From Burhinus oedicnemus (taxonomy: Eukaryota > Chordata > Aves > Charadriiformes > Burhinidae), in assembly GCA_008921705.1 (NCBI GenBank), contig VFFE01009081.1:667912-731911 (forward strand): a DNA stretch of 64,000 bases, given 5' to 3'. The notes under the pieces were generated by a model, which had not been told where the DNA came from, did not search any database, and saw only the letters and a list, made by a program, of their open reading frames with translations. Made by a program: the position numbers and the translations under genes. Positions 1 to 10,458 of the stretch are shown one piece after another; the stretch's first letter is position 1; every line of letters starts with the position of its first letter.

Positions 1-996
1 GCTGGTAGTTCCCGCAGCACTTCCGAGCTTGCCAGGCTCTGCTGTCACCGCTTACTTTTGGAAGTCTAGCTAAGGACGTAACAAATCTTGCTTTTAAGTA
101 CCAAACACCGAGCTCCTTGACAGTAATATGCCAGCTACTGAGTGTACCCCTTAGATAGAAAGCAACTAATCAGATTTTAGACATTCAAGTTACTTCAGGA
201 TTTAAAAATCCCAGTTGTGGAAGCTTCACAGAGAATAGGGTAGGACATCCTGGTGAATAATTAAGATTTTTTGAAGTGCTTAGAATTTGCAGCAAATATT
301 TTGCAGTTGCAAACAAATTTTATAGAGAATAATGAAGGGAATTAGTGAAATATCTGAGAGGCTCCTGCGTTAACAAGATCCAACCACAAGGTGATGGCGT
401 GTCCAGAAAGGTAAAATGCTAAAAAAGTTTCTATTACTTTAAAGACTTGATTCCTAAGGGAACAGTTCTGTATAAATCATATTTTCATAATGTAGACTGG
501 AAAGTGTGGCTAGAGCACTTTCATCTAATTTTCATAAAGTGTCTCGAATGAGCAAGAAGAACCTATCCCTGAATATAGATATTTCAGAAAAATTAAGAAA
601 AAAATGATGTCTTAGTTGAAGCTTCCCTAAGGCAGCTTCAAGTGGAGAAATACGGACTTATTTCGCAAATTACGAAGGTTGAATTTTGTATGCTGCAATA
701 CTAGTAATTATTAAGGATTTGCTCAGAGACCAGGCTCTCCCTCTCCTTTTAAATTCTAGGATATGAATGGGGAAAAAAAATATCATGTTTCATCAACAAT
801 TAACCTTTTCCCATGGGGATGAAAAACAAACAAATTGTCCATGTAAATTCCTAGCTCCTGTCATAAAGCCTTTTGTTAAAATACATTGGAAAACCCAACA
901 TCACTGAAGTTAGTAATCAAGCTGCTTCTATCCTCTACTAATGGGACTCATCCGCTGCTGATATCCCCACCAGCTAAAAATTTTGTAAAGCATTTT
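1..996. other. AT-rich single-copy DNA, no gene seen
   Basis: The stretch is AT-rich with short A runs, for example at 771-780. Stops are frequent in all six frames and no repeat family is recognisable. It ends where the CR1 tail begins at 997. Confidence 0.6.
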
Positions 997-1211
997 CACA
1001 GAATCACAGACCGGCTGAGGTTGGCAGGGACCTCTGGAGCTCATCTGGTCCAGTCCCCTAGAGCAGGTGGCCCAGGACCGTGCCCGGTTGGCTTCTGGAT
1101 ATCTCCAAGGATGGAGACTCCACCACCTCCCTGGGCAACCTGTGCCAGCGCTTGGTCACCCTCCCAGTGAAAAGTGTTTCCTGATGTCCAGAGGGACCTT
1201 CCTGTGTTTCG
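997..1211 (-). mobile_element. CR1 LINE fragment, 3' region, 5'-truncated
   Basis: On the plus strand the segment starts with CACAGAATCACAGA, the reverse complement of the CR1 3' tail. It continues through the family's conserved blocks: 'gagctcatctggtccagtcc', 'agcaggtggcccaggaccgtg', 'tggagactccaccacctccc' and 'gtgtttcctgatgtccag'. The element therefore runs on the minus strand and keeps only the 3'-terminal ORF2 codons and the short 3' untranslated tail. The open frame at 886-1170 on the opposite strand is a by-product of this repeat and not a gene. Divergence from the typical family sequence is moderate, so the insertion is fairly old. The inner end near 1211 fades out gradually and is uncertain by about 10 bases. 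Confidence 0.92.
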
Positions 1212-2013
1212 TTAGAATTGACTTCCGAAGTTTTATTAAATGATATTTAGAAAAAAAGCCTAAACTTGTTTCCTCACTAAATAACGAGAAAGCTACTAGA
1301 GAAAATAGAAAATTAGATAATTATTAATAATACAGAAGGGGAAGAAATGCAATGTTTTTATTGTTTTGACCAAACTTAAGCTTAAAGATGAAAACACATA
1401 TTCTATTGAAAACATCAAAACGTATTTCAAGGAACAGAAATGATGGCTAAAGCTTTCAAATTCCCCAGGAAAGGAAGTCCCTCTAATTACATCTGTGGGC
1501 AGCAAGCTAGTGCTGAGGAAAATAGAAATTCATGAGATACAATTGACTGTAATTTGCCAAATAAAACCAGGATGAAGAAGTTTCCAAAGGCTTTTAAGAG
1601 CTAAGAGGTTCATGAGGCTGTGAAATTCATGAGAAATTTGCATTAGTATCAATTCACGGGTTTGTTTACTACTGGCTTTTTTCCTCTGGCATGTAAAAGG
1701 AAGGTTTTTGAAAACAGAGTCCTGAAGTTAGAAAATTGCTTAAGAAACGCTTCTTAGAGGCAAAAAAGTCCCCCCAAAGATTAATTTTTAAGCAATTTAA
1801 TATTTCAAAATTATGTGAAATCATCTCAGTCTCAATATTACATTTCATTAAGGTACTTAATTACACGTAGTTTGGTTTAGAGACTGTTCAGCTGCGTGGG
1901 GCCAAGCGAATGCTTAAACCCCAGTCTGAACTGGGTAATAACACTTGCAGAAAGGATTTGTCTCTCCTCTTCCACATTGAAAAGGCAGCTTGTGTGCCAC
2001 CAGAAAAACCCAC

Positions 2014-2177
2014 TTTATTTGTTGTGAACTGAATGCCAGCCAGTTCCCTTTCTTGGTCCTCCCCCGAGTGCTCCAAAGTGCAGAGGGTGAACTTCACGAC
2101 TCCCGAAAGCAGCAGCCTGAGAAAGGGCTTGGCGCTGGCCGAGGAGCCGACCAGCAGCTCCCAGTCGCGGTCTTGTT
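2014..2177 (-). other. Weak candidate coding exon (unrecognised)
   Basis: Read on the minus strand, a T-rich tract ending in GCCAAACAG is followed by 164 bases (2 bases plus 54 codons) without a stop. The block ends at AATAAA before GTGGGT, a mediocre splice donor. Third codon positions are strongly G/C-rich, as in many bird exons, unlike the surrounding AT-rich DNA. The predicted peptide includes DWELLVGSS and PFLRLLLSGVVKFTL and matches no family known to me. The opposite strand is also largely open, so composition alone could produce the frame. No partner exon with a compatible phase was found nearby. Confidence 0.2.
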
Positions 2178-2230
2178 CTGTTTGGCAAAAAATCACTTTG
2201 AATTTTTTTTTGCCAGTGGTTTCCAAGCTG

Positions 2231-2257
2231 TTAGTATTATCCTGTTGATAATACTAA
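2231..2257. repeat. Perfect 11-bp inverted repeat with 5-nt loop
   Basis: TTAGTATTATC at 2231-2241 and GATAATACTAA at 2247-2257 are exact reverse complements separated by CTGTT. A second inverted repeat follows directly, with TTGGAC at 2265-2270 pairing with GTCCAA at 2279-2284. No terminator, tRNA or transposon end is recognised here. An AT-rich direct repeat lies just downstream. Confidence 0.85.
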
Positions 2258-2326
2258 TAATCCTTTGGACTGTTCATGGTCCAAGGTCCAGATGTGCTCT
2301 GTAAGAGCCAATATTCCTGCTTGCAA

Positions 2327-2372
2327 AATAGTAAAAAATTAATAGTAAAAATTAATAGTAAAAAATTAAAAA
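2327..2372. repeat. AT-rich short direct repeats
   Basis: The motif AATAGTAAAAA(T)TAAT occurs about three times in a row and then decays into an A/T run. It looks like a small slippage-derived repeat. Confidence 0.7.
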
Positions 2373-2448
2373 ATTTTATTCTCTGAAGCAAAGGAGCAGC
2401 TACAACCAGCTTTACCTATGAGTTAATTAATTTACTAATTTGATTTAC

Positions 2449-2559
2449 CGGGCTTTGAGCAACCTGGTCTGGTGGGAGGTGTCCCTGCCCATGGCAGGGG
2501 GTTGGAACTGGATGGTCTTTAAGGTCCCTTCCAACCCAAACTATTCTGTGATTCTATGG
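2449..2559 (+). mobile_element. CR1 LINE 3' tail, strongly 5'-truncated
   Basis: The segment carries the CR1 3'-terminal blocks in sense order: 'ggctttgagcaacctggtct', 'gggaggtgtccctgcccatg', 'gcagggggttggaactggat', 'aaggtcccttccaaccc' and the tail ATTCTGTGATTCTATGG. Only the last 110 or so bases of the element are present, the usual outcome of incomplete reverse transcription. It holds no intact coding sequence. It resembles the copies at 52300 and 55425 closely, so these three probably belong to the same or related CR1 subfamilies. Confidence 0.95.
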
Positions 2560-5278
2560 TTTTCTCCCGTGTGAATTACCAGACAGTTAATAGCCACAAT
2601 TTCAAGAGGATATATACTGAAGTTTGAACTGAAGGTGACGTATACCAGTGCTCCCACATTAGCCAAAAATGACCCTTGCAGAATGGTTTTTTTCCACAAT
2701 AAACACGTCTCTCTGCAAGCAAGACAAGAAATCGCATCACGCTACCGCGGTGCTTCCAGACCAAACTCATAAACATAGATTTGCTCACTCTTCTCCCGAT
2801 TTCTTAAAACCCTATCAGTTTTGAGGCTGACAGGACTGGCTTTACAACACAGCAGCTGTTCTGCTCTGCCTAGTGCAATATTGATTTTTACAACAAGCTC
2901 TGTAAATATCAATATTTTTGTACTTGAAGCAGACGAAAAGCAGCACAGTGAAATGTACCCTGCCAACCAAACATGCCGGGTCAGTCTGGAGAGAGCCAAG
3001 ACAAGTTTAATGAGAAAGTAAAACAGGCAGGAAGAAAAAGAGCTTGGAAATAGAAAATAAGCCGGGGAGGAAGAGATGAGAGCTCAAGTGAAACAGAGGA
3101 AAGGTAGGCAGGGAAACTGCAAACACTCCTTGGGGGCATGCCAAGCCTGAAAGAGAAATAAGCAAGATGGGGAAAACAGAGAAGACAGCCGTAGGGACGG
3201 CACGGAGAGCCACCAGGACTGCAGAAGCAGGCTGTTAGGTTTTCTCATTTTCTCATCATTTTAACTACATCCTTCCTGCCTGTCTATGACAAAGTGCATA
3301 CCTTGGTCTCATTAAGTAATGTTTTGTGATTTCGTAGGATTGAAAAGTCCTACAACATTGAAGAAATTGAAGTTGTGTGTTACTTATTTCATGGGTGCCC
3401 TTTATTCCAATGGACATGGAGTCATCGTCTTCCTACACCTGGCCCAGATGTGGGCGTCAGCGGAAGTTAACTGGCCAACGTCTCACTGCAAAAAGTGAAC
3501 ATTAAACAGGAGGGTTCAGGACAGGAGCCGGAGCCCACGGTGGGCTGACCTTGTCCTGCGGTGGAGTGGGTTGGCCAAGTACTTTGCAGAGAGGTTTGAG
3601 AGGTCCCAGGACCTCCTGAACCTTTCCCAGCTGGGAAGGTGTTGCACCATGCCCATGCCACACCAGCCTCGAGGTGTGCCCCTGCGGACCAGAGGCTTGT
3701 CACACCCTGCGTGGGTGGCTCCTCTCTGCGCTTAGAGATCGTGAAATTAAAGAGGGGACAGAAACAGCCCTGCTGGCACATTTGCTGATCAGAAGTCGAG
3801 CGGAGGAGGCAAATTGCAAGATCTATGAATATTTTTAATATTTTTCCTCATGTTACTACTTATCTGTAGTTTCAATAATTCCTTTACATAGTGGATATAA
3901 CAGAAAACTATAGACAAAACTACATTTCATTATTATTTTCTGATGCCAAACATTCACAAAATTAGCAAATATTGTACAGCTGAATGGAGGGAGGTATGAA
4001 GCACAACACACTCCCCGCGGGCTTTTAATTTGGTTTATGTTTTTGGGTAGGTTGCTCATTAAAATTTTCATGAACTAGTAATTCAAACAGAAAAAGCTGT
4101 GGAATGCCAAATGTTGATGGTTTCCTGTAATTTTTTTATTAAGCCACAGAACTAAAGAGATCTCTGAAGGACTGCTCTCTCCAGAGAAACCAAGTCAAAG
4201 AACATGACAAGAACTACCTGCTGCCAGCCCTGCCGACTTTCTGAGACTCAGCATTTACAGCAGGTAGGAAGTAAACCGCCAGAAATGGAATTAAGTTGGC
4301 TTTGAGTTTTAGGTTTGTTTTTTTTTTCCCCCAGCCTTAAATTGCCTCCCGTTACCTGTACTATGACACAGGGTTTATTTAAATGAAGAACTAATATTTT
4401 TCCAGTTAAGCAGGAAACTATTCTTTATGTATTCTTGGCAAAACAGTCCATGTCAAACTGCTCCAGGACCACTCTTTCCAGCATTCCCTCACCCAAACGC
4501 TGACTCTATATGTTTCAATTTTCTTTTAGAATAACTTTTTATGTGCCAAAAATGATGTGATTTAAGAGCTCGTAAATGAAAGTACAACAGTCCTCCAATA
4601 TGAACTGAGAAAAACTCCTTTTTTAAAGAAGAAAACACATTTCGACCAGGCATGCCATTATTACATCTGCCATTAATTATGTCATCTATTAATTTAAACC
4701 TTTTTCCACCTACCTCACGCATATTTGAAATAAAATATTCAAACACATTCCATGTCTATAAAAGGGTAAATTCAGCTGTGAAACAGAACAGATTTCCATT
4801 TTCCTAATGCTTTTTGGCACTTGCTGCTGTCCAGTTACATTAGTCTGTCAAAATGTTTCCAGCTATATCAGCCCCTAAGTGTGTGCCAAACCAAATGTGA
4901 ATTTGTAATTCTGAGTAAATAAGTCCTACATGTAAAGTCCCTCAAGAACTAAGAATATGTAATAGAAACAGTTTATACATTTTAAATGCTTATAATCATA
5001 ACAGTGCACCCAAAAATGTGATATATGTTCCATCAGGAAAAAATTAGCTTTTTAGGTAAATTCTTGACAAGACATACCCTTTAATAGCTTGCATTTTTTC
5101 TCTGCCGCATATGATTTTGATAGAGAAAAATAGAGGACATTTCAGACACATTATGCATTTTGACATTAAGTAACTAGCAATTAGCTAAAGTACATAATTG
5201 CATCTTAATGCAGCAAAGGAGAAAATAACAAAAAAGACTGGGGAGAAGTGTTACAAAACTGGGGGTTTGATGATAGGT
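2560..5278. other. Intergenic/intronic DNA without recognisable gene
   Basis: The stretch is mostly AT-rich. A GC-richer patch at about 3490-3770 carries a minus-strand open frame of 104 codons, but the frame has low-complexity composition and no splice or start support. T and A runs occur near 4320 and 5310. No repeat family was recognised. Confidence 0.5.
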
Positions 5279-5307
5279 AAAACAAAAAACCAAAACAAAA
5301 CAAAATC
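5279..5307. repeat. (CAAAA)n low-complexity run
   Basis: Successive CAAAA-type units with a few imperfect ones form a short A-rich microsatellite. Confidence 0.75.
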
Positions 5308-5345
5308 TGGGGGGAAAAAAACAAACCCAGAGACACTGAAATCAC

Positions 5346-5496
5346 TCATGCCAGGCTGAAAATGAAGGTAGATACGATTCCCAAAACCTGAATTCCTTGT
5401 TCAGCCAGAATTCCCATGATGTACTTCCAGATGGACTTGCTAAATATACGTACATGCAGCTCCAACACCATCAGTGCCATACAGAAAATTACTAAG
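5346..5496 (-). other. Weak candidate terminal exon with membrane-like peptide
   Basis: On the minus strand the pyrimidine-rich sequence CTATTTTTCTTAG precedes 1 base plus 49 codons and a TGA. The peptide is hydrophobic at both ends (IFCMALMVLEL and IQVLGIVSTFIFSLA), as in a two-segment membrane protein. I do not recognise it. No donor or partner exon in a compatible phase was identified, and AT-rich DNA readily yields hydrophobic frames by chance. Confidence 0.15.
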
Positions 5497-6055
5497 CTAA
5501 GAAAAATAGTATTATTTCTAGCTGTTCCTCTTTGCACTCAGCTTGTTCTGAGAATTTTTGCTACATGCTATGTTGTAATGGGTTTCCACAGCAAGGAAAA
5601 AATAGCTGTTTTAAAGAAAAAGAGAGCCACATGATGTGAGTCGGTTTTGGAAAATGCACTGCACTGAGAGCCCGGGGCCCGGAGCTACGTTAGGTTCATG
5701 AAAACAAATTAGAGTAAATAGCACCAGTGCAGCTTGCCCTGTGGCCGGTGAAGACTTTACAAATTCAGGTGAAATATATGGAGCCAGTGTGGAAAGTCAA
5801 GTTCTGCCTCTGCTTGCAAGCAAGAGAAAAAATGCAAATTTGACCTGCAAATTTGCCAAGGATTCTCCGGCGTGGTTAGCTCCCGCAGCAAGGGGACAGA
5901 TTCAGTCATACAAAATGGGTTAGTTCCCACATCTAGTGTTCCCCGCCATGCACAGGCCACCCATCACTGACGAACAATGAGCAACACCTCAGTTGGCTCA
6001 TACACTTGTCCCCAGGGATGATGGTAAGAATAAATATGGAAATACTTATTTAAGA

Positions 6056-6244
6056 TTAGTCTCTAATGGTGGACTTGCACGTAGCCGCAGTTGGCAGAAG
6101 TGTGTTTTTCATGTTCAAGTAATCAAGAGACTGCATGGTTTTCTTTGACATCTGGACTTGCTTAAAGTCATCAATGACCTTGCCACTTTGAAAGACAATC
6201 TTCTGCAACCTGCCCCGCTCCTCCGCTGGCAGACTGCTCGTACT
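6056..6244 (-). other. Weak candidate coding segment ending in a stop
   Basis: A minus-strand frame starts at an ATG at 6244 and runs 62 codons to a TAA at 6056. Its composition is protein-like and charged, with AEERGRLQKI and GKVIDDFKQVQMSKK. It could be a terminal exon, a small ORF or a decayed retrocopy. The upstream AG has only a modest pyrimidine tract. No known protein is recognised. Confidence 0.18.
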
Positions 6245-6914
6245 CATCTTCCAGCACGTGCAGAGGGATGGGACCACTCTACCGGCCCTTCAGCAATGAA
6301 CACCGATTCACTTCTGGTCAGTCTTTGTAAATCCAAAAGCTCTCTTGGAAGGGGTCTAGGATCTAAGGGAGCTCACAGACCAGCTTCACACTTCATAGCT
6401 TTCCCACGACGACGCCTTTGTTAGGTGTGTGTCCTCCGCAAGGGCTTCCTGCAAGGTCCACCAGCACCGGCACTTGCCCAGGTGTGACATCTGCACTAGA
6501 GAAATCTCCTGTGTAATTGTTCTCTCTGACTTTTCTCCGTTGGATCCTTTGATGAAGAGTCATCTTTAATGAGGGTGAGGGGGATCTGGCAGAGATGGGT
6601 TTACTATAATTGCTTCAACTCCAAATTTGGGATAGCAATTATGGTAAGTCTTTCCTAAGTGCACTAAAAGCAGACAGATAAACAATGGAAGATGTGTCAC
6701 ACATCTTGCAAAACAGTGGATTTTAAAAGGGAAACAAAGGGGGTAAAGAGATGCAGTTTTCTACCAATAAGTTCTTCTGCTCTGTCACAAATCCCCTTCA
6801 GGTGATCTGGATCAACTCAGCAAACACCGATCTTGGCTCAGCACGTGCTGGTGAGAGCTCAGGCACCACAGAGAAGAACAGGATGAAAAATAGCACAAGA
6901 GCCAGAGGAAATAG

Positions 6915-7075
6915 CGGTGTGCGCCGTCGGTCTGAGAGGTCTTCTGCTCGCCAGCCCCGCACAAGGCGCCAGACAGACGGCGAGCGAGCAGCCAGCGGGA
7001 GCGAGGACGTTCACGGGGAGCGGGAGGGAGGAAAAGCACTGAGATCACAGAAGACACCCACGGCCGGTTTTGGGG
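6915..7075. promoter_or_regulatory. Small CpG-dense patch
   Basis: By direct count, 15 CpG dinucleotides fall within about 108 bases (6915-7022), with a few more to 7075, in otherwise CpG-poor surroundings. This is shorter than a conventional CpG island. It may be an unmethylated regulatory patch or a GC-rich exon. Frames are open on both strands here, which the base composition explains. Confidence 0.35.
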
Positions 7076-7140
7076 TTCGTCAAACAGAAATGCTGCTCAG
7101 CAGGAGAATGAGCAGGTGACACTCCACGAACAGCACTTCT
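7045..7140 (-). other. Candidate downstream exon of the 7.5-kb exon
   Basis: On the minus strand a very good acceptor lies at 7141: a long pyrimidine-rich tract containing CTAAT, a plausible branch point, and ending in GCTGTAG. In the phase left by the upstream block at 7546-7809 (phase 0), the frame stays open for 31 codons to a TGA at 7045. In an alternative phase it encodes a short hydrophobic end (HLLILLLSSISV) stopping at 7080. The two phases cannot both be right, which keeps confidence low. Confidence 0.25.
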
Positions 7141-7545
7141 CTACAGCAAAGATTAGCAGAGGGACAGCAAAGATGAAACAGGGATGTGTCAGACAGGATT
7201 TCATGGAAAGCAGGAGTCCAGCGGGGCTGCGTCTCATCTTCCAGATGTGAACTATTAAGCAGTGATGTAGTACTCAAAAATGGACATTTTCCTGGATGCT
7301 TCAGCTTCTCTTTCACAATCAACTCCTACGCCGCAGAATACCGTACCCGGTTCTTCTCACCCACTGACCGCAATGGGAATACAGGAAGGGGGACCAGAAA
7401 ATTTAGAAAAAACCCATGGAAATGAAAAGATTAAAGGGACTGGAATAGTTTCCATTAGGAGGGACAGCAGAGGCAGCCCAAGGTCAGGTTTACAGCACGT
7501 GGAGCAGCACAGGCAGGCTGAACGTGCACGAGCACCACTTCTCAC

Positions 7546-7809
7546 CTCACTATAGTTATTGTTAACAAGGACCAAAAGCGCGGCATTTTCCATATAGCGA
7601 GGCTGGCAGCTTGCCAAGGACATGAGTGTCTCCATGTCCACTTTTTGGAGAGAGAAGCTGAGCCAGTCTCGCAGCAGGCTAACGGCGGAGCTGAGGAGGT
7701 GTCTGTCCACCCAGGTCACTGCCACGGTCAACACCATGACCATCAGCGAGGGCTTCACAGAGGCGACTCCGGACAGTTTGCTTGACAGTTTCAAAGCCCT
7801 AGGTGTACC
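7546..7809 (-). other. Best candidate coding exon in the window (unrecognised)
   Basis: Read on the minus strand, the block starts after CTATCCCAG and ends at AGTGAG before GTGAGA, a near-consensus splice donor. It spans exactly 264 bases, or 88 codons, so both introns would be phase 0. The frame has no stop and looks like a helical solenoid or membrane-associated protein, with MVMVLTVAVTWVDRHLLSS, LLRDWLSFSLQKVDMETLM and ENAALLVLVNNNYSE. I cannot assign a family. The acceptor tract is weak and an alternative AG at 7799 is possible. A matching downstream acceptor lies 405 bases further on at 7141. Chance frames of this size do occur in 64 kb, so this remains a candidate. Confidence 0.3.
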
Positions 7810-8607
7810 CTGGGATAGTTCAGCCCATTATTTTCTTAAAATGTGTCATGTGAAAATAAAAATTATGGTAAAACATTATTCTGTACGTGGCAGAATTTAG
7901 TAAGGTCTATTAGGGTTTAGTGGATGGTGTGGGTTTACTGGGAAACGTGACATATACTAACACAACCTGACTTTATGGCTTCTCCACCTCTCACCACTAG
8001 CAAAACAGAGGCACAATGATTTGCCCACAGCTGAGGTTACATGAGAAATCGGTAGCCGTAGTGCGAACACAGACTGGCCACTTCTTCCATCGCAGTTCAT
8101 TTCAATACAGACATCCCAATTCTTATGGACTGTCTTCAAATCTTAAAAGTTAGTGCAAAAGCACCAACCGCAGGAGGGGGACATACGTGCTCACGTGTGT
8201 CAAAGGCAGTGGGGTAATCCCATTCAGGCATGTAAATTTCAAAATTAATAGCTAAGCAATTTTTCAATCAATACTCAAGACTTTAAAGCACCTGTATATG
8301 ATAATAAATGACAGTGATCAATTTTATTTTAAATAAAATGTTCAACAATTGAAGTGAGTTCTCATCACTAGTGCACTCATAGTTCTTTACTCAATCTTAG
8401 GATCAAATCTTCCTTTTGACCAGAATATTATCACATAAAATAACACCTCTCAGCACGAAGTGCCATAAAGCTACAAAAACATTTTAAGCTCTAAAATATA
8501 CACCCGAGGAAAAAGTGTATATTCACAGGTACATTTTATTAGCAATGCAAGCAAGATATTTTTATACTGAATTTCTAACGAAAAGATATTCAGATAATTT
8601 TCCCTAG

Positions 8608-8872
8608 GTTGCTAGGAATTGCACATAATGATGCAAAACCTGATCTTCTGGAAAGTTTCCAGAGCCTCACTACACTCCATCATGGTGATCGCTATACTCA
8701 GCACGGTATTTATTGTCTCATGAAATGCTTCATCGCTATTAGGAAACATCTGAATGTCGCTAACTTGCTAAATCTGACAATTACAGACCTGTCCCCCATC
8801 AATTTTAACATAAAATCTGACCACATTGACCTCATTGCTTTAAAAGGACTTCGTATTCTGATGTCTCGAAAG
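8608..8872 (+). other. Candidate coding exon (unrecognised), or conserved element
   Basis: The sequence ATTTTCCCTAG is followed by 265 bases (1 base plus 88 codons) with no stop, ending at CGAAAG before GTGAGC, a good splice donor. The peptide looks natural (HNDAKPDLLESFQSL, GIYCLMKCFIAIRKHLN, DHIDLIALKGLRILMSRK) and would fit an alpha-helical repeat protein, but I do not recognise it. It lies on the opposite strand from the 7.5-kb candidate, so the two would not be one gene. The AT-rich repeats directly after the donor suggest that a conserved non-coding element is an alternative. Confidence 0.28.
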
Positions 8873-8890
8873 GTGAGCCCGGATTTCTGT

Positions 8891-8914
8891 GCATATTAGC
8901 ATATTAGCATAATT
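8891..8914. repeat. Triple 8-bp repeat GCATATTA
   Basis: GCATATTA occurs twice in tandem and is followed by the variant GCATAATT. The repeat creates overlapping ATTA/TAAT homeodomain cores and POU-like GCATAAT sequences. It starts 18 bases after the end of the exon candidate. Confidence 0.7.
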
Positions 8915-9276
8915 AAATTGGTTCTGCCTTTAGGGTAGCCAATCAGACTGTGCAAATGTGGTTGCTCATGGAGTTGTTGAAATAATTTGCCACTTGAGAG
9001 TTATAGTAAAACAATTCAATCCTGCTTTGCCGCAAAAGGAATTAAGTCAAAAACATGAAGTCCATCAATCTTCCAGCAAATACTCTACAGTCTGAGAAGA
9101 CAACCTCCTCCACATCCTCCGCTCACAGGAGCTGCAGCAGGGGGCACACACCACACAATCCTGTTTATGTGAGTTGCCCATTTTTATAAGTATCGTTGGA
9201 TTTGTGGAATTAAGTCATGTGAACAGCAATTACACAACTGAAGCTGAGCCCATGAGTGCAGGCAGCAGCCGGTACT

Positions 9277-9443
9277 CATAGAATCACAGAATCACAGAAT
9301 GGTTTGGGTTGGAAGGGACCTTAAAGACCATCCAGTACCAACCACCCTGCCATGGGCAGGGACACCTCCCACCACACCAGGTTGCTCCAAGCCCCGTCCA
9401 ACTTGGCCTTGAACACCTCCAGGGATGGGGCACCCACAACTTC
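9277..9443 (-). mobile_element. CR1 LINE 3' tail, 5'-truncated
   Basis: The plus strand begins with the inverted tail ATAGAATCACAGAATCACAG. It then shows 'ggtttgggttggaagggacc', 'ccctgccatgggcaggga', 'caggttgctccaagcccc' and 'ttgaacacctccagggatg'. All are reverse complements of the CR1 3' end, so the element lies on the minus strand. About 165 bases remain, covering the last ORF2 codons and the 3' tail. Similarity to the copies at 2449, 52300 and 55425 is high, which points to the same family group. The inner end at about 9443 lies in ACAACTTC, where the homology stops abruptly. Confidence 0.95.
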
Positions 9444-10458
9444 GTGATCGCACGTGACTCCCCCATCTAAACACAAGCACAGACATCACCACTAAGGTGC
9501 TATCACACTTCAGTGGACATTTTCTCTAATTAGATAGATATGAACAGCTGAATTGCCATCCCATTTTAAATACAGGGAGAGGTTTTCCTTAGCTGGCCCT
9601 AACAATATAGACCTTTTTCAAATTTTCTTTTTGAATGTCTGGCTTCAAGAGCAAGGTACTGGTGGGCCACCTTGGGCTGAAGTCATACAGCTTTGCTCTG
9701 TACTGTAAAACGTAAAATATTTGCAACGATGCACAGAAATAACCAGCCGACCCGCGCGGTGAGGCACAGCATCAGAGACCTGATGGACTTGAGGGGAAGC
9801 TGGGTGGCGGAGGACAGGGCGTGCTGAGGGTGGCTGTCCCAGACTGCCACCTTCCCCCTGCTCCGAGAGCTCCAGCCTCAGCCGCGTGGGAGCTCCAGGC
9901 TCAAGGCACCATGGGCACCTCCAGGGTTGCACCCTTTGGTCCTGCTTCCACCCAAGAGATTACTGTTAATAGTAACAATGAAGGAATCTGAGCAATAATA
10001 AAGTTTAAAAAAGGAAGATGATTATTTTTGGTAGTCTGAAGGTAGTGCAGCAACCCCAAAACAACAGACTTAGACTGTTTTTACCAAGCAGAGGCTGAAT
10101 GACGGAGGATTAGAGCACCAAGGTGGAGAAACATTAGTTCCTGAAGGGTTAAGTCTAAAAAATGTCACCGATTTAGTTATTACTCTATAACAGAGCAAAT
10201 CTGCAATAGCATAGGATGCACTGCCTTTCTGCTGTAATCATGCATTTTACTGAACATCCTTCAGCCTGCTTTCATATTCAAATCAGACGAACATTAGGAG
10301 CACTAATAAAATAATATTTGCAGAGCTTGAAAGCGCCTTGGTCCTTTAACAAAAGGAAAATTAGCAGGCTGTGAAAAGGTAAACAATATTCTAAACCGTC
10401 AAGCATGAAAGACAAAGAAACGAGCAGTTCAGAAAAAGTAAGGATCCTTATTTCCCAG

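Noticed and set aside
8149..8168. GTTAGTGC/GCACCAAC near-palindrome recalling a mariner terminal repeat
   Set aside because: It is short, has a mismatch, and no second terminal repeat or TA duplication was seen.
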